From positions 58,857,885 to 58,917,884 of the forward strand of contig CAIIXF020000001.1 in assembly GCA_903813345.2 (NCBI GenBank): 60,000 nt of DNA. The letters are read 5' to 3'. The position numbers and the translations under genes are program-made. The stretch comes from Owenia fusiformis. Lineage: Eukaryota > Annelida > Polychaeta > Sabellida > Oweniidae. This document shows positions 1-29,149 of the stretch, in pieces; the stretch's first letter is position 1, and every line of letters begins with the position of its first letter. The notes beneath the pieces were generated by a model. That model worked only from the letters and a program-made list of their open reading frames with translations, searched no databases and was not told the DNA's origin.

Positions 1-822
1 TGGTTCATTTTCTTGAAAATCTCCATTTATTGAATTTGAGAGTATGGAATCGATAATGGTAAATTGGAAAATGTTCCACATATACTCACAGTGATACTAT
101 TATTCAACGGGGTATATAACAGATTAGGTCAAGTAAAAGATATGATTGTTTTTCTTTGATGATTTGACCCAAAAATTGGAAATGACAGCGCTTTGAAAGT
201 TTTCTAAACAAATAGTGTTTATGTGTTTTAATAAATATATATATTTAATTCAAAAATGAGTCAAATAAATGCGCATCCTCTCCAGTGCAAATGTATGAGA
301 GGATCTTGCTCAGAATCAATTGACTTGAGTTATTCAAGAAATAACAGATGAAATGGACTTACCGGAAATAGACCGACCGTAAACAAGTCAATATGGTCTA
401 TAAGTAGTTCTAGTTTTACAAAATGAGTTTGTTCCTAGAAACTCTTAAGTTTGAATAAGTTAAGATTATGATATTAGAAGTATTCCAAGTGATCTGTTAT
501 GGCAGTTGGGTATGGGCTTAATCAGATACCCTGGACCCCTTTGGCTAGTCACACTACACTCTTACTACCACACGTGATTTACAGTTTTGATGCTGACATG
601 ATCATAACAATCTCACATGTACCTTTCTTTATATTGACAGAAAATACAGTGTATTGATTTCCTGACAAAAACAGTGATCACTGATCAGGGTGTAAAAACC
701 CATAGAGTATTTTCCTAGAGTATAGGCTCTACTCTACGAAAACCGCCATTTCACTTATAACTAGGAAGGTGTAGGTTAATATTTGGCCATCGTACTTCTT
801 CACCTGGCAATACACATATATT

Positions 823-1190
823 TACCCTTTGCATTCGTTTGACTTCACTTCTTAAAAGAGAGCTCCGTCTTCACTCTTTCAAACTAAAATAAACCTGTGA
901 ACTCACCGCGCCAATCAGTGTTCGTCGGCCAAATTTGACCGACGTTCTATATATGGTCATTCCTTCTGACGTCATCGTCGAGCCCAGAATTGACCAATGA
1001 CATGCGCATATTTAATTAGAACGCATTTGGCGTATGTTTCTTTAAGCTCGCTGATTGGTGGTCAGCGCGTAGGTCAAAATTGATTTATTACCCAAACTGT
1101 CACCGCGTCGTGGGGCGGGGCTACTTAACTGTAATATGGTCTCTACTAGGCAGAGTGTAGTTTAACTAGACTCTGCACGCAGGGTAACAT
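823..1190. repeat. Dispersed repeat, copy A (interrupted)
   Basis: CCTTTGCATTCGTTTGACTT, CACTTCTTAAAAGAGAGCTC and CGTCTTCA, then about 280 bp of different, CpG-containing sequence, then TAGTTTAACTAGACTCTGCA. The inserted part has CCAAT/ATTGG motifs, GTCGGCCAAATTTGACCGAC (a hairpin), GACGTCA and a GGGGCGGGGC box. Compare copies at 6773 and 17836, where the two halves are adjacent. Confidence 0.6.
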
Positions 1191-3745
1191 ATATTTGTAT
1201 TGTTACATTGTTATTTATAGTGTTACAAAGTGAAAATTATCAATCTAGTTTTTTTCTAAAATGTGGGGTTAACCAATTTATTGATTTTTTCTCAAAATAC
1301 ATTAATCAGTACACAATACAACCCGGATTGAATAAAGTCCAAGAATTACTTCTATGAGGGTGTATCCAAAATCGACCTCTTGCAAAGAGTTTTCATCAAT
1401 CCCAATGGCAACGCATAATATTCTCGTTTGAGAGTAATGAATCCAGTGAAGAGAGGGCATACAAACTCCATTGAATAAAACATGTCTGTATCTGATGATT
1501 GGATCAAATAGCTTGAGACAAATAGCTTCATTTTAACTCAAAAAATTCTACCCAGTATAAGATATACCTGAGGTCACATCTTTGAAATGGTGCCCAGATT
1601 AATTTCCTCAATGGGTATTGTTCATTTTTATACTCATCATATCTTTCTGTTTCACTAGAAACATGCTCTAATGTAGTGATACACAATTCTGGTATATATT
1701 ATAAGAATATATTATATTTAATAATGGCGTAGCAAGGATTTGGTGACCAGGGGTTCTGTATTTTTTCATGTTATCCACAAATCTCCCCCTTCATTTGAGT
1801 CCCTCACATAAAACCATTTTTCTGTTTTTTATACATACAATTTACACCCCCTCTAAAAGTTTGGCAACCTTAACTCCCGATGGAGTGTTTAATCCTGTAA
1901 TGTTTGGATTTTTATTTATATAATATGTACAGTATAAAGAAAACCCTGTTTTTAGGGCTGGAAAAAATAAATTGACATTTCCGATACCTCTATTTTGTTT
2001 TCTCAAAATACAATTGAATTTGTAAAAGTTAGACAATTTGATTTTCTTTATTACAGTTTTTGGTGAATCTTTTTTTTGGGGGGGGGACCCTGACCGGGGG
2101 TTCGTCCGAACCCATCCAATGCCGGTCCAAACGGCTATGTATTTCAATATCAGCTCATCTGATAGCGTTATACCTTTCATTAATTGTGATGGCTATATTG
2201 ATAATAAATTTAATTATTGGCATTGTATTTTATTGTAACTGCCACTGCCTAGTTTTATGATTCTGATTCACTGGTAGATCTGGGAGGGGATGGTCTCAAA
2301 AATTAGTGGGCCTTTTTGAGGCCTTATAATTAATTTTAGGCAAAATCATCCAGAAAATGGGCCTTATTTCAAAATGTTGGCTCAATTTGGGGTTTTAGAG
2401 GCTCAATAGTTTCAGACTTGAAAGTTGAGATTTTATTGAATTACCTGCTATTATACTGGTTGTTAGGTAGCTGAAGATGTAGACCATGTGGAACAGCAGA
2501 GACATCTTTCCCATATTTATTACCACACTACTGGTCACTCACGACTTGGTCAAGCCTGAAAAATAACTCTCTTGTTAATCGATCGAAGCTAAGAACAGAC
2601 GCTGTTTTGATAAATAAACAATGGCTCGACGACATGGCCCCTCAATGAAAGTGACGGACAATGTATCGCCCGCGGCAATTGATTGTAATCTTTTGTGTGT
2701 TTCTATTTCGTAATGAACCTAGAAATCTTTTGCATGTTTAATAAAGGTGATCGCATCTCGTTTTGTCTCATTTTACATTTGCTTTTCTTCGCCAAATTGA
2801 AGTTGTTGATCTTCTGGCTTCTGTTATGACAGCCAAAGTGCCTACGTTACGTTGTTTTTAATTCATTTCAAAGAAGAAAATGCGTTCGTCACGGAAAGAC
2901 CATCCTCCGAACGCAGGGCTCCGGGCATCATCCACTACGTTCCTTTCCACTATGTTCAGGAGGTCTATGTTCGGAGGGTGCAGAAAAGACGTCCTTTTTA
3001 TCTTGACCGTAATCATTACAGCTTTAGTATTCATGACCAGCGTTTTGTCTTTTTACAAGTGATCGGGAATCAACAGAAGATGACTTTTTGTCGTGATAAT
3101 TGAACTGTACATTTTTAAAATGCAATTAAAAATAACAGGATGCACACGTTTTAGGTTAATCCACAAACGTCGGGTGAAAACAGGAAAGGCTTTCTAGACT
3201 TCATTCTATTAGACATTGTACTTAGTGTACAGTGTCTCTTGAGATTAACAGATGGAAATCACGGATAGCTTATGTTTGTCTGACTTTTAATTCACTAATG
3301 GTGCCTGTAATGATTCTAGGCTAACAAGATAGCTTACAGTAGTTTTAATTTCTTGTTTTCCATATGGATAGAGTTAAGTCCAGAATGATCCCCTATAGGT
3401 AGGTAGAACCAACATGTCCATTACAAGGGTCTATATGTTTCCTGGATGTTCCTCACCTTAATTCATACCTCCAGGGGCTTTATAGTACTCGTAGTACTCG
3501 CTGCCTTATACATTCTAATACTCATGACATCATCCTGTTTTTCAAATACAAATGAGCTTAGATACTTAGTATAAGCTCATATGATGTCTCATAATATGTC
3601 CGATAAGCCTCATACCCCATCTTCGTTCAGTCGACTTCCTCAAGGGGTCGCTGATCATAGTGAATAAAGAGCGCGGGGCGATTAGATGCTTAAACCCAGA
3701 CATTTTATTCTTTATTCAAACTTCCACATGCATCTAAATCCGTAG
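1191..3745. other. No recognisable gene
   Basis: AT-rich sequence with a T/G homopolymer tract at 2070-2095 and the candidate membrane-protein frame at 2880. CpG-containing sequence around 2580-2700 is richer than its surroundings; nothing else identified. Confidence 0.4.
2880..3062 (+). other. Possible first exon of a type II membrane protein
   Basis: 60-codon frame starting MRSSRKDHPPNAGLRASSTT, basic, followed by a hydrophobic segment DVLFILTVIITALVFMTSVL (about residues 37-56), then SFYK and a stop. The basic-tail-plus-anchor layout is that of Golgi enzymes. A weak donor (AA|GTGATC) lies at the stop. No downstream exon of a recognisable enzyme was found, so it may be chance. Confidence 0.25.
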
Positions 3746-3845
3746 TCTAGCTACAAGCAAGTTTGTGCCCCTCCCCCTCCCCCGTACTTCTCACCTTCCG
3801 ACAAGATATAAGGGGAGGGGGCAGATATTGAAGCAAGACTAGTAT
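3746..3845. repeat. Hairpin repeat related to the one at 52795
   Basis: AGTCTAGCTACAAGCAAG, then CCCCTCCCCCTCCCCC and its inverse GGGGAGGGGG (3813-3822). Similar in start and layout to 52795-52902; no coding potential. Confidence 0.5.
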
Positions 3846-3931
3846 TATTTCCCTAACAAAGTATTTGACACTAGGAACTAGACGAGACTTACCTGTAATA
3901 ACCACACAGCATTGATAGAAACATGAATTAA

Positions 3932-4780
3932 AGGCCCACTATACTTAAAGGTGCAACAAGTAGTGCAGAGGGGACATTCAACGATCATGGACCAGTGTCA
4001 AAATATATTTAAGTTTGGATATTTCATCTAGACTAACATCTATTTTTATTTTTTACAAAGAAACCCCCTAGATAATCATTATTTCAGCTTATATTCCTCT
4101 TGAAACATGGTGGATCTTAAAAATATAAAAGTGGACGTCCCCTTTTTGAAGCTTTGACCTGAATTTAAACTTTTTAATGCCAAAATTGATAGGTTATCCA
4201 TACATTTTAAGAAAATAGGTATGTCGAAGAAGATGTTAAGCCAACTGTTGCCTTGATAGCTCAGAAAACGTTAAAATTTTCCTATTTTCTCTCTACAAGC
4301 CTTATTGCCCCTTTAATTTAGAAGAAAAAAGAAAAAATTACCATTGAAACATATTACTCACACACTCGCTCAAATATAAAACAAAGTTTGATTTGCTTTA
4401 ATATTGAACCAAGGAAAAATAACTCACATTGAAAAAAGCATTTGAAGTTCAGAGATCATTAGACATGCATGCACATGATAAACAAAGTGCATGTTTTTAA
4501 TTACTTTTGATTTAAAAGATGGCGACACTTCTATAAAAATGAATGTATCATGCTATACAAACAACTTCGCCATCTTTCAATGACACTGATAAAAACTTGA
4601 TAGCTTGACAGATTGAAAATAATTTTTGATTAATTATTGTAAGCTTTGATGTGGTCCATTTGAGCTGTTGATGGTGTCAAATGAAACATAGGGTTCTTAT
4701 CAGTATATTGGACATTCTATAGAATTCAAATAAAAGTCTTTATTTTGCCCAAAAACATTGAAAATACGCAAAGTGGGCCT
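3932..4780. mobile_element. TTAA-flanked TIR element
   Basis: Inverted ends AGGCCCACT / AGTGGGCCT, each directly flanked by TTAA (3928-3931 and 4781-4784), 849 bp apart. TTAA target duplication is used by piggyBac and Kolobok. The inverted repeat is short and no transposase is visible, so this is a moderate call. Confidence 0.55.
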
Positions 4781-4784
4781 TTAA

Positions 4785-7700
4785 ATAATCTCAAAATAGA
4801 GTATTAAATGACGTCATGCCATAATTATTATCGATGTTTTAAAATGGTATAAATGTATGTTTCTTTCAAAATGTGAACCAACATTTTATTTTTTAACGAT
4901 CAACAAAATCATACAAAAACTCTATTGGCAGCTCTAATATTAGCCTCTAATAATGTTGTGAATGAATGTATTGAAAACATCCATAAATGCTACCCTGAGC
5001 GCTGAGTTTGATAGGCCCAAGAACATGTAATTTAATGCCAAATCGAAGTTTGCCAATTCGGAGAAGGCTCCCAATTTAGGTTTTTGAATGTTTTTTTCAA
5101 AATTATAAGTATTCAAAGTGTAGTGTAAAGGCCAACTTAGGGTCAACCTGCTGTATTCTCATATTAAGAGTTACTGGAAATTACTGATTTTTTTATTCTA
5201 AATCCTCCAATGTACATTTAATGATAACGATCACCTGACGGACATTCTGATCTATCAGATTCTCCCTGGCTTATGCTATACAGATTTCAATTTCCCCAAA
5301 GAGAGGTCTAGAGTATTGGAGCTTCCAACAATAATATTTCTGTTTTAACCCCAAATATCCCAGAGGAGTCTTTAAATGAACTAATATACACAAGTTTGAT
5401 TCTTTGAACTATTTTAACTACACCATTTTCTGACACCGATTTATTTGTATCGTGATAACTAACACTTTCTCCTGTCCATCTCTATCCTTGTATATATGCC
5501 TTCAGGACAAGTACTCTCCGCGGTGCAACCGAAAGCAGGTACAATGTTGTATCAGAATGTTGCCATTTGTGCATTTCGAGTTGTAGCATGGGCATTCAAT
5601 GGATGAAAGCCCATGGTTGGAGTAATAAAGTAAGTGACAGTGGCTGATCAGTCTAACTTTTTTTATTCTCGACGTCTAATTTGACATCAATAAGAAGCTA
5701 AACTGACACGAACGCAACATTGCACTCCACAAATGCAATTATCATGAATGTCAACTTAATATAAAAATGATTCACGTTTCTCATCAATGCAGCAGTGCCA
5801 TTTCTTCCCGACGCCATAATATTATACATCAGTCTATTACATTAGCAGGTAGGAGAAATACACCTTATGTTACATGCTATTGTAGAAATTGCAATATCTA
5901 ACGACACTTACCTGCAGTCTCAACGTACAACGAATAAACGTATGATTTTCAGGCAAAAACAAAGCTACCCTAATCTTCGAGGTTCTCGCTGTCAATTTCA
6001 GTCAGTGAGACTCCTACAATTATATAATCCACCCTGTGAGTTCCATGTTCTATCATTCTGCAACCGTCTGATTAATATTCTCAGTTGCTTTAGTGGATTC
6101 TGTAAATCAGAGTTGAAGTATCAGTCAAACAACGGAAAACTAATATCAGTATTCCTTGCTACAGTTCTTGCCTATTATACTGCACATTAATAGCTTGAAT
6201 TGTCGAAACAATCGTTGTAGAAATCGGATAAGTATCTTTATCACCAGAGTGCCTGGTCACGTGATTTCTGGTGATATTCAATGTTCAACTCACCGTGACC
6301 ATATGACATTGAGGTATAGCCGCTGTGGGGTGACAATTTTGCCCCTAGTTTTCTCTTGAGGTCTTCGCCTAATCTAAACTCTCTCCCACTTCATGTACTT
6401 GTTTTTTAGTCTTGATCGACTCCTCTGTGAACATCGATTGAGGCGGCGCGTGTTCTATGACTTTTAATAGAACACTTACGAACAATCCATAAGACGACGG
6501 ATTCTCCTTTCATGTAGCTCTATTTTAATTAACAAACCCCACGGTTGTGATTTCGCTTTTATATGCCATCGATTATTTCTCAGCCACGGATTCAACTATT
6601 CCCCCCAGCGCCAATTACTCCAAAATCAACCTCCTTAATCCACTAATAACCTTGCTTAATTATAATCTTAATTATTCAATATCAATGGATTTGTCTTGAT
6701 TGCTCCAAATAAAGCCAGGCTGATATTATCCACAGTTCGGTGGAACAGTGGCCGATCAGTCAAATATGATAGAAGCGTTCGTTAGATTTCGCTTCTTAAA
6801 AGAGAGCTTCGTAGTTTATAACTAGATTCTGCGCGCTGGGTATAGGAATGAGGGTAGTATAAGGAGATGTTCTACTTAAAGTAAGACTATTAGAAAAAAG
6901 CTGAAATAATCCGGAATAGGTTCGACCCATCCCTGTCATGCATCCCCAGTGTACATAAATCGGATAAATAGTTTAATTTAAACTGTACTCTCGCTGGAAT
7001 GAAAATCATATTTGATCGATGCCATGTTCATTAGGAGCACGTATACATTGTGATATCAAACACCAGAATCAATAAAAACGTTTAAGATGTGTTCTATAAT
7101 TGAGAATCAAGAAAAGATGAGAATAATGAAAAATGTGTATTTTTAGATTTGTTCCGTTATACCCATGTATCATAAAGTGACATATTTGAATATAGTTTGA
7201 AGATAGATTCAGACCACAGGAAACTCCTAATGTTTAAGATTCCAGTTTCTATTCTTTTTTCTATTCAGTTTCTATGGAATAGCACATGGAAAACACCAAA
7301 TCAGAAGTAGGCCTAGATGCACAAATTGGCTTGGGGCCTTTTTGTCACTTTTTAAACGATGACATCATTAGAAGAGTTTTGTCTGTGAGGTACTCGCTGG
7401 ACATGTGAAGCAAGATGTAATGCGAAAGTTTTCTTTATAATAATTGTTCTAAATTTTTGGGATCATTTATTTCATGGGTCAAACCGTAGTCATTTTTATT
7501 GCGAAAACTAGGATAATCGATTGAAAATGAGCTATAATTTGACCAACAGGACCATCCAGGCGCAAAAATATTCTGAGAAAAATTTTTTTTTCATAGAATT
7601 AATTGTATAATTAATACAAACCTTCTGTTGATTACATATTCTGGATTAAATATTAAACTTTATTTAATATTAATATATTTAATTTTATTGTTCTCCATAT

Positions 7701-10700
7701 TGTAGATTTAATTCCAAATCCATTCTAACGTTTTTTACATTGTAGATTGAATACTTCTCTATATGTATATTCTCGCTACTTCTATCGAAATATAAAATTG
7801 TGTGGTCGTATGCCATGTGCCTGCCATGATATTCTACAATCATTAGATTATTGTTAATCTGATTATCTTTCTAATTATTCACGTCACAGGAGTGACATGA
7901 GAATCAATGTGGATTCCAGTCACTGAAATCCCCTCACGATATCTTTTATTGTGATTCAATTCATTAAGATATAGAAAGACTTCGACTTATGTGTTAGATT
8001 TGAAAAAATGAACTGCCCACGCAGAGCAGAAATGTGCGTATGAAAGTGTGCATGTCTTGAATCTGAGACAATTCGATCGTTGACAGTCAGTTGTGGATAA
8101 GAGTCCCAATGATCTGCGGTTCAATCGTGCGTCTCAATGTCAAAAACGAACTATAAACGATATTGTTCAATTATGATTGCCTCGCTGACCTGGGGCCGTA
8201 GCGATCAACAGCAAGTGAAGCGAGTCTCACGGGGAATTATGGAATAGTTGATTTTTATTAATTTTTTTTTATATCGACTTGGGTCCACTATGAGTGTCTC
8301 ATTGTCAGAGATTGACTATATTATGATTGTGTCACTGTCAAAGATGAACTTTATCAGTATGGTGCTATTTTGAAAAATGACATTAGAATGAAATCAAGCC
8401 ATAAAGTCCTTTGTTAATTTATGACCAGAAAACGAAGCAAATTAGATTGCATTTTCAACTGATAACATCTTTGCTATAAACTGATATATTTCATTTTATG
8501 TGGCCTGGTATTTCATTTCACTTCGTCGACTTCAGTTTTTCTAATACTCATCCTAGTTTTGTGTAATTAGTGAACCTTGGTGTCAGTCCCGATCTGTCAA
8601 ATCCTAATGCTTCTAGTAGAATACATTGCCCTGTCGGTAGCTTTCGTCTAGATAAAAAGCAGTTTTTAGGTTTCATTGATAAGGTTATTTTGGTTCCCAA
8701 GCATTACCAGTTTCTCCAACTTCACCGTATTGCTATTGGAAGAGAAAGATATAAGTGGCAGCGTTCGTTCTTTGCTCGTATCTAATAAAATAAAGATACT
8801 TTAATGGATATCTTAATGACTCCACAGAATGGGAATATTTAATTAAATGAAAAACTAATTTCATATATTTAAAACACATCAAATTTCAATTCCGTTTCGA
8901 CTTCGCTGTTTACGTATTCATTTTTGGATTTCTGTCTCCGCACTCAATGCGCGTATCAGATATCAATATGCAAGGTTTCATTTTCAGTTACTTCGTCATT
9001 TGCTTTTATACATTAAAACGAATTTCTCTTGGGATCAAAGCAACAAATAGAAGAATGTTTTTTATAAACTAGTAACGCCTGGGAAATTGATCGGGTTGGC
9101 ACTTGGTGCAGAGGTCCAAAAACGTGGCAGTTGCGGAATAAAGAGTGTTGTGTAACATTGTAAGATTTTTTAATAAAATCCAAACATGTTCCCCAACAAA
9201 TCCAAATTCAACATCTGAACTTGATTGAGATATCTAATATGGAATCAATTTAACCAGTGTCCAACCAGAATACAATTTAAATAAAAAATTTACTTGAAAC
9301 TTGAGTGGAAAAATGTAACTCCCAAATCAGGTTTCAAAAGTACACCCAATCAAAACGAAAAAATAGCCATGAAACTGAATCAAGATGAGAAAATAGGCAT
9401 GTCAATGAATAATTGGCATTTTTCAAAACATTGGCCTCACTTGCCTGCATCATTTGCCATCCGTTTAAATGGTGTTCTAACTTCTCTTTGGAAGACAAAC
9501 TAATGAAGTAATCTCATCAGCAACCAAATAGCTTAAACGTCTAAAACATAATTATCTCAGAATTTATGTTGTAAAAAGTAGATACTATAATAGCGAACAT
9601 AGTAGATATATTATCTGATATCAGAACTAGCATCTATGGTTTACAATTTACACACGAGACTGATACCAATGCCAATTATATGAATAAAACAAATAATTGC
9701 CAATTTACACGTCATCTTAAGTCAAACCAGGAACCACGCCATTCAACCAGAACCAATTCTCATCGAGTCAAACGTTTACATTGTTTAGGCCTATACGACC
9801 AGCGCAAAATAGAATTTGGAATAACAAGCTCTTAACAATCAGTGGAAGAAAAATCGTGCCTCTTCAGCATAAAGACTACAGAAATGACAATGCACGGCTA
9901 TTAATCAATGTATCTAAATTAAATGTTACACTAAGAAAAAACGATTGAATGAAATCAAACCGTTTCTCTGTTCTGTGGGATGGTTTATATTAATCCAAAA
10001 TCGTGTTAGGGAAATTGCCTTGCTGAGTGCGTGGTTTGCTTTTATTTCTAAAACATTTCGTCATTGTTAATGTTTACTTATACGTGTTCAACATGGTAAC
10101 ACTTTCCCCCTCTCCGGTTAGTCATACCAGATACGTCCTCGCATAATCTGACAAAGGAGCTGTGCTCTCAATTTCGAAATTTTCTATTCTTAAGATTTCT
10201 TCGAAATAAAGATGCTTTGTTTAAACTGAAAACTGGTAGACAGTTCCTACTTTTTCTGTTGTAATAAAAAAAGAAAGGATCTGTTTGATCGCTCAAAAGT
10301 ACTAAACTACTAATGTACTAAGGTAAAGTAAAACTCAAAACACGTGGCCAGCGTTCATATTTCAGAATGAGTAGTTCACGATTAAATGCATACTGCTTCT
10401 TACCATATGCAGCATCCCTCTCTCAGACTTCAGATGATTAACTCTGATTTATTTTTTATTAGGAGGCCCTCTGCTATAGTTTTCCTGGTTAGGATGCCCT
10501 TTTTCAGATGCCTCATAGGCCTATAGCAACATCAGCTATTCGTTATTTTTTCTATAAAACACTTCCTACTTCCAACGTACATTACACTAGCTTACAGTAC
10601 TTGTAATGAAAAATATCTTTATCTTGGTCAAATCAAAGTTCTATCTTATAAGTTTCTCAAAGCCTGACCTCAAACTTTAATTTTTTGAAAGTATTTAGAG

Positions 10701-12338
10701 AGATAGAAGTATTCTATTAGTAATGATTTTGAAAAAAGCAAATACTAACCCAGTAACCGCAAGGAGTTCATATCTGACCTTGAGATCTTTCGCTGACCTT
10801 CTAAAGGTCAAGAGTTTACACCAGTTTGAGATATTAAGTTCAAAATGGAATACTAATGAATTATTAGAATCTATTCACAATTTCCATCCAATATGGTTGT
10901 GATGAAACAAAATAGCACCCAGTAGATTAAAACAAAAATATCAGTGTTTAAATTTTGTCATTTTTATTTCTACTTTGTCATGATAAAGTACATCACAAAA
11001 TAATTCTTTGTACACGCTGCATATAGAAAGTTGGACGGAAACATGATTCTCTAACAGTTCAAATACAGCAACATTACTATAATATTTAAAACTAAAATTA
11101 TTGTCAAATCCCCAAACATCTTCGTGTTATGTGAAAAAAGAAAACAATGATATTTCTGTTACATAATTTTCTAACCCAAACAAAATCGGCATAATCTTTA
11201 CTACACATCAGGACTACATGTATAACATGTATATATGTCTGGCCAAGGAGAAATTATTTGGACCCTCAGGCCAAGATAAATAATAAATTTCAAATCTTAA
11301 AATATACATGAGATTTTAATGTCCCTATTGGATCAACTCTTTCTTAAAAAGAGACCTCTACTAGTCAATGTGTACAATTGTTTTAACACAAAATAAAGGA
11401 TTTCAAATGAATTCATGATTAAGCCATGAATAATACTTGAATAAATTATAACACATACACTCTTCAAAAATAATCACTTAATATTTGTATTGTAAGAGTG
11501 TTCAGTAATGTCCTCAGTCCGATTACTTCCACCAAGCTCAAGCTTCTAAGCTTCCTGTTATGCTTGGACCTGCTAAACATGATACACTTGGAGTGAATCC
11601 AGGGACGTAACCAGAATCCACAATTATGCGAAGCAAAAATGAATAACTGAGGCAGAGTTAGGCTTAATGAGGTATACAGTGTTACTACCTTTCATTTAAT
11701 TTCCAGTTTTCATTGAAAAAATGTGCCAAAAATATATTTCTGTAAAAATTTGGTGACGCAGTTGCCTTGTCTGCCTCAAGCCTGGCTACCACCAAGGAAT
11801 CAAGAATGACAAACTGTGATTTCAGGTGTAAGTTTTTTCCCTTTGGCTATATGAGAAACACAAGCCTGCAGTCAAATTAGAAGCAATATATTAGTGAAGC
11901 TTATCATCAACCCTTAGACATTCTCTAAACATTTTCAACTTTACGCCATACAAGCAAATCTACAAATATTTAATATCTAAGCTTTATTTTACAAATTCAT
12001 GTTTTGATCATATACTTTATTTTCATGATGATTGGATATTTAGGTGAATCATTTTACACTGATAATGTAGTTTGTACCCATACTTTGTCTGCTGTTTTGA
12101 ATTAATCTGCACATTCATAGTTTTTTTTAATAATACATATCAACTCTCCTAATGTAACAGAACAATAGCTAAAATTATTTGTAATTCTATGAACTACAAT
12201 AACTAGTATAACAGATATTCTTAATTGTATCACAAAAATAACAATATCCATTTAGAATTTGAATTATATAATCATCTCAAAACTATTTGACATTTATCCT
12301 CATAATCATGTACACAAACTGTGCCCAGCACAGTATTA
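4785..12338. other. No recognisable gene, 7.5 kb
   Basis: Short frames at 5867-6190, 8570-8785 and 9294-9503 show no domain or family pattern. AT-rich blocks at about 7600-7750. A hairpin at 5588-5616 (CATGGGC...GCCCATG). The right part may include the FoxJ 3' UTR. Confidence 0.45.
6773..6845. repeat. Dispersed repeat, copy B
   Basis: GCTTCTTAAAAGAGAGCTTC followed by GTAGTTTATAACTAGATTCTGC; related to 823-1190 and 17836-17912. Confidence 0.6.
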
Positions 12339-12604
12339 TTAAAGGGACATTCATTGTAAGCCAATTAAAGGGACATTCCTTGTAAGCCCATTACATTAAA
12401 GGGACATTCCTTGTAAGGCCATTAAAGGGACATTCCTTGTAAGGCCATTAAAGGGACATTCCTTGTCAGGCCATTAAAGGGACATTCCTTGTAAGGCCAT
12501 TAAAGGGACATTCCTTCTAAAGCCATTAAAGGGACATTCCTTGTAAGGCCATTAAAGGGACACTCCCTGTAAGCCCATTAAAGGGACACTCCTTGTAAGC
12601 CCAT
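12339..12604. repeat. 26-bp minisatellite, about 10 copies
   Basis: Unit CATTAAAGGGACATTCCTTG plus TAAGGC, repeated about ten times with few changes; the first two and last two copies are the most diverged. Lies in the 3' flank or UTR of FoxJ. Confidence 0.93.
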
Positions 12605-14420
12605 TGATGTCTTGATATGGTTGCTACAATCAATCACTTTTTATATAATAATACATTATATAACAAGCTTTAAAGTTCTTTTCCCAAGTTTGTTAATTTG
12701 GATAAAAGATGGCAGCCAACTGGAAATGATACGTGCATATTTGACAATACAAATACATTTTCCTGTACTCTGATTAAGTAAGGCTTGTAAATTATTTTGA
12801 TTTTAGAACCATATCAAGACAAGAAATATACCTTTAACAAATGTCATCTACCTTAGAAAAGAACACGAGCTACTATAGTCTAAGAAAGTCACATTTTCTA
12901 CAGCAGTCTCAAAATCCACATTTATACTTACATATTTACATAGTTTTGTATATTAATATATTTATACAATAGTATTATTGCAGCTAAGTTTATATCACTA
13001 TCTTCTAGTATTTTATGTACATTGTGTTCTATTTACAAATGTGTGCATATCAGTGGTATAGGAGCCATTCATTTTTCAAACCAAGAGTTTAGCTACAGTG
13101 AAACCTGTATATACTAAATAATCTGAACACCCTTGAACACTTCTCAGTCCCAATCTCACATTAAGAATCCTCAATATGTGAACACCTAATAATCCCTACA
13201 CTTTTGACCAGTTTCAGTGATGTTCAGATTAGACAGGTTTTACTCTTCTTGGTTATTTGACATACTTGATCTCAACAGCAAGATTGTGCCAATATGTATG
13301 AGGTGAAATTCTGGCTTCCTGTGCCACTGCACATAATCTAAAAATATCTGGTAGGTATGTACAAGATTCACTGCGGTAAGATCAAACGCAGCTCATATGA
13401 AAATTCCAGGAAGTAAAATATGACTGCCTGGCTGCACTTATAGCCCATCCAGTCTGTTATCTCATTCTCATCTTTCATCAAAAGTAACATTACAATGTGG
13501 TTGTATACAATATTATATTTACCAGGGTAGAGTATTCAAAATAATTTAAAGATAGTATACAAATATTTCATTTCATTGAGGGGAAAACCTGTGCATCTTT
13601 CATAAATAATATTCCTCCATATCTTGAAGGGGGGAATATTACTTTTGAAATTGAAACAAGATATCCCTAAAATTTTATTTTGTGTATTGTGACACCAGAT
13701 ATGTTGTTTAATACTATACTCAGAGATCATTGTTCCATTATAACACAGTATGTAATTATCTGGTCCTTTGTGGTCAAATTTTAGCTCAGCTCCATCCTCA
13801 CTTTGCCCCATGTCCAACCACCTCAGTACACTGTGAATTCTGCCTGCAATCCATCGCCCCTATCCTATATCCAGACGCTAGGGGCAAATGGCACACTTAC
13901 TCAGCAGAATCACATTTTACATGACTAGAACCAGTGATATGTATTCGTGTATAATGTATAACATTAACATTAACACTGGCCTTTCATACACCATAGAACC
14001 ATGTATGTTGGAGACTTTCTTTATGTACACCATTTAGATTAAGAGTTTCTGTACATAATCGATGAAGAATTTCTGTGTACCACATCCCCCAAGGAATTTC
14101 TGTACACTGAGGGATTTCTGTACATCATGTATGCTAAAGAATTCTGTACATCATGTATGCTGAAGAATTTCTGTACAGTGTATGTTTGGGAGCTTTTATG
14201 TCACAGAGAAGATGTACTGTTCTTCTGATAACCTGTTTGTTGTCCCTATTCAGATTGAAAGTAGGCCTGCTTACCTTCAAGTCTGTTGGGATAGATTAAG
14301 GCTTGTTCTTTCACAGTTCACTTGGCAACCCATTGTTTGGCAGTATCCACTGTAGCTCCCTGTAGCAAGTCATCCAGCATGGTACATCTGGATTTTTTGG
14401 TAACATGGAGGAGTCTTACA
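12605..14420 (-). other. FoxJ 3' flank / probable 3' UTR
   Basis: Directly downstream of the FoxJ stop on the minus strand. Contains a small MITE (13096-13245) and a run of TTTCTGTACA motifs at 14030-14180. Frames here are short and unconserved. The poly-A site was not located. Confidence 0.4.
13096..13245. mobile_element. Small MITE with CAGTGAAACCTGT ends, copy 1
   Basis: 150-bp unit beginning CAGTGAAACCTGTATATACT after TA and ending in the inverse, GACAGGTTTTACTC. It contains short GAACAC repeats. A related unit occurs at about 56595-56764. In the FoxJ 3' flank. Confidence 0.6.

Positions 14421-29149
<14,729 letters not shown>

Noticed and set aside
1842-2180. 112-codon minus-strand frame
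   Set aside because: It spans a homopolymer tract and has no recognisable family pattern.
5867-6190. 107-codon plus-strand frame
   Set aside because: No domain, no signal or repeat, no splice partners, and composition like the surrounding non-coding DNA.
12339-12604. CRISPR-like array
   Set aside because: Head-to-tail minisatellite without unique spacers, in an animal genome.
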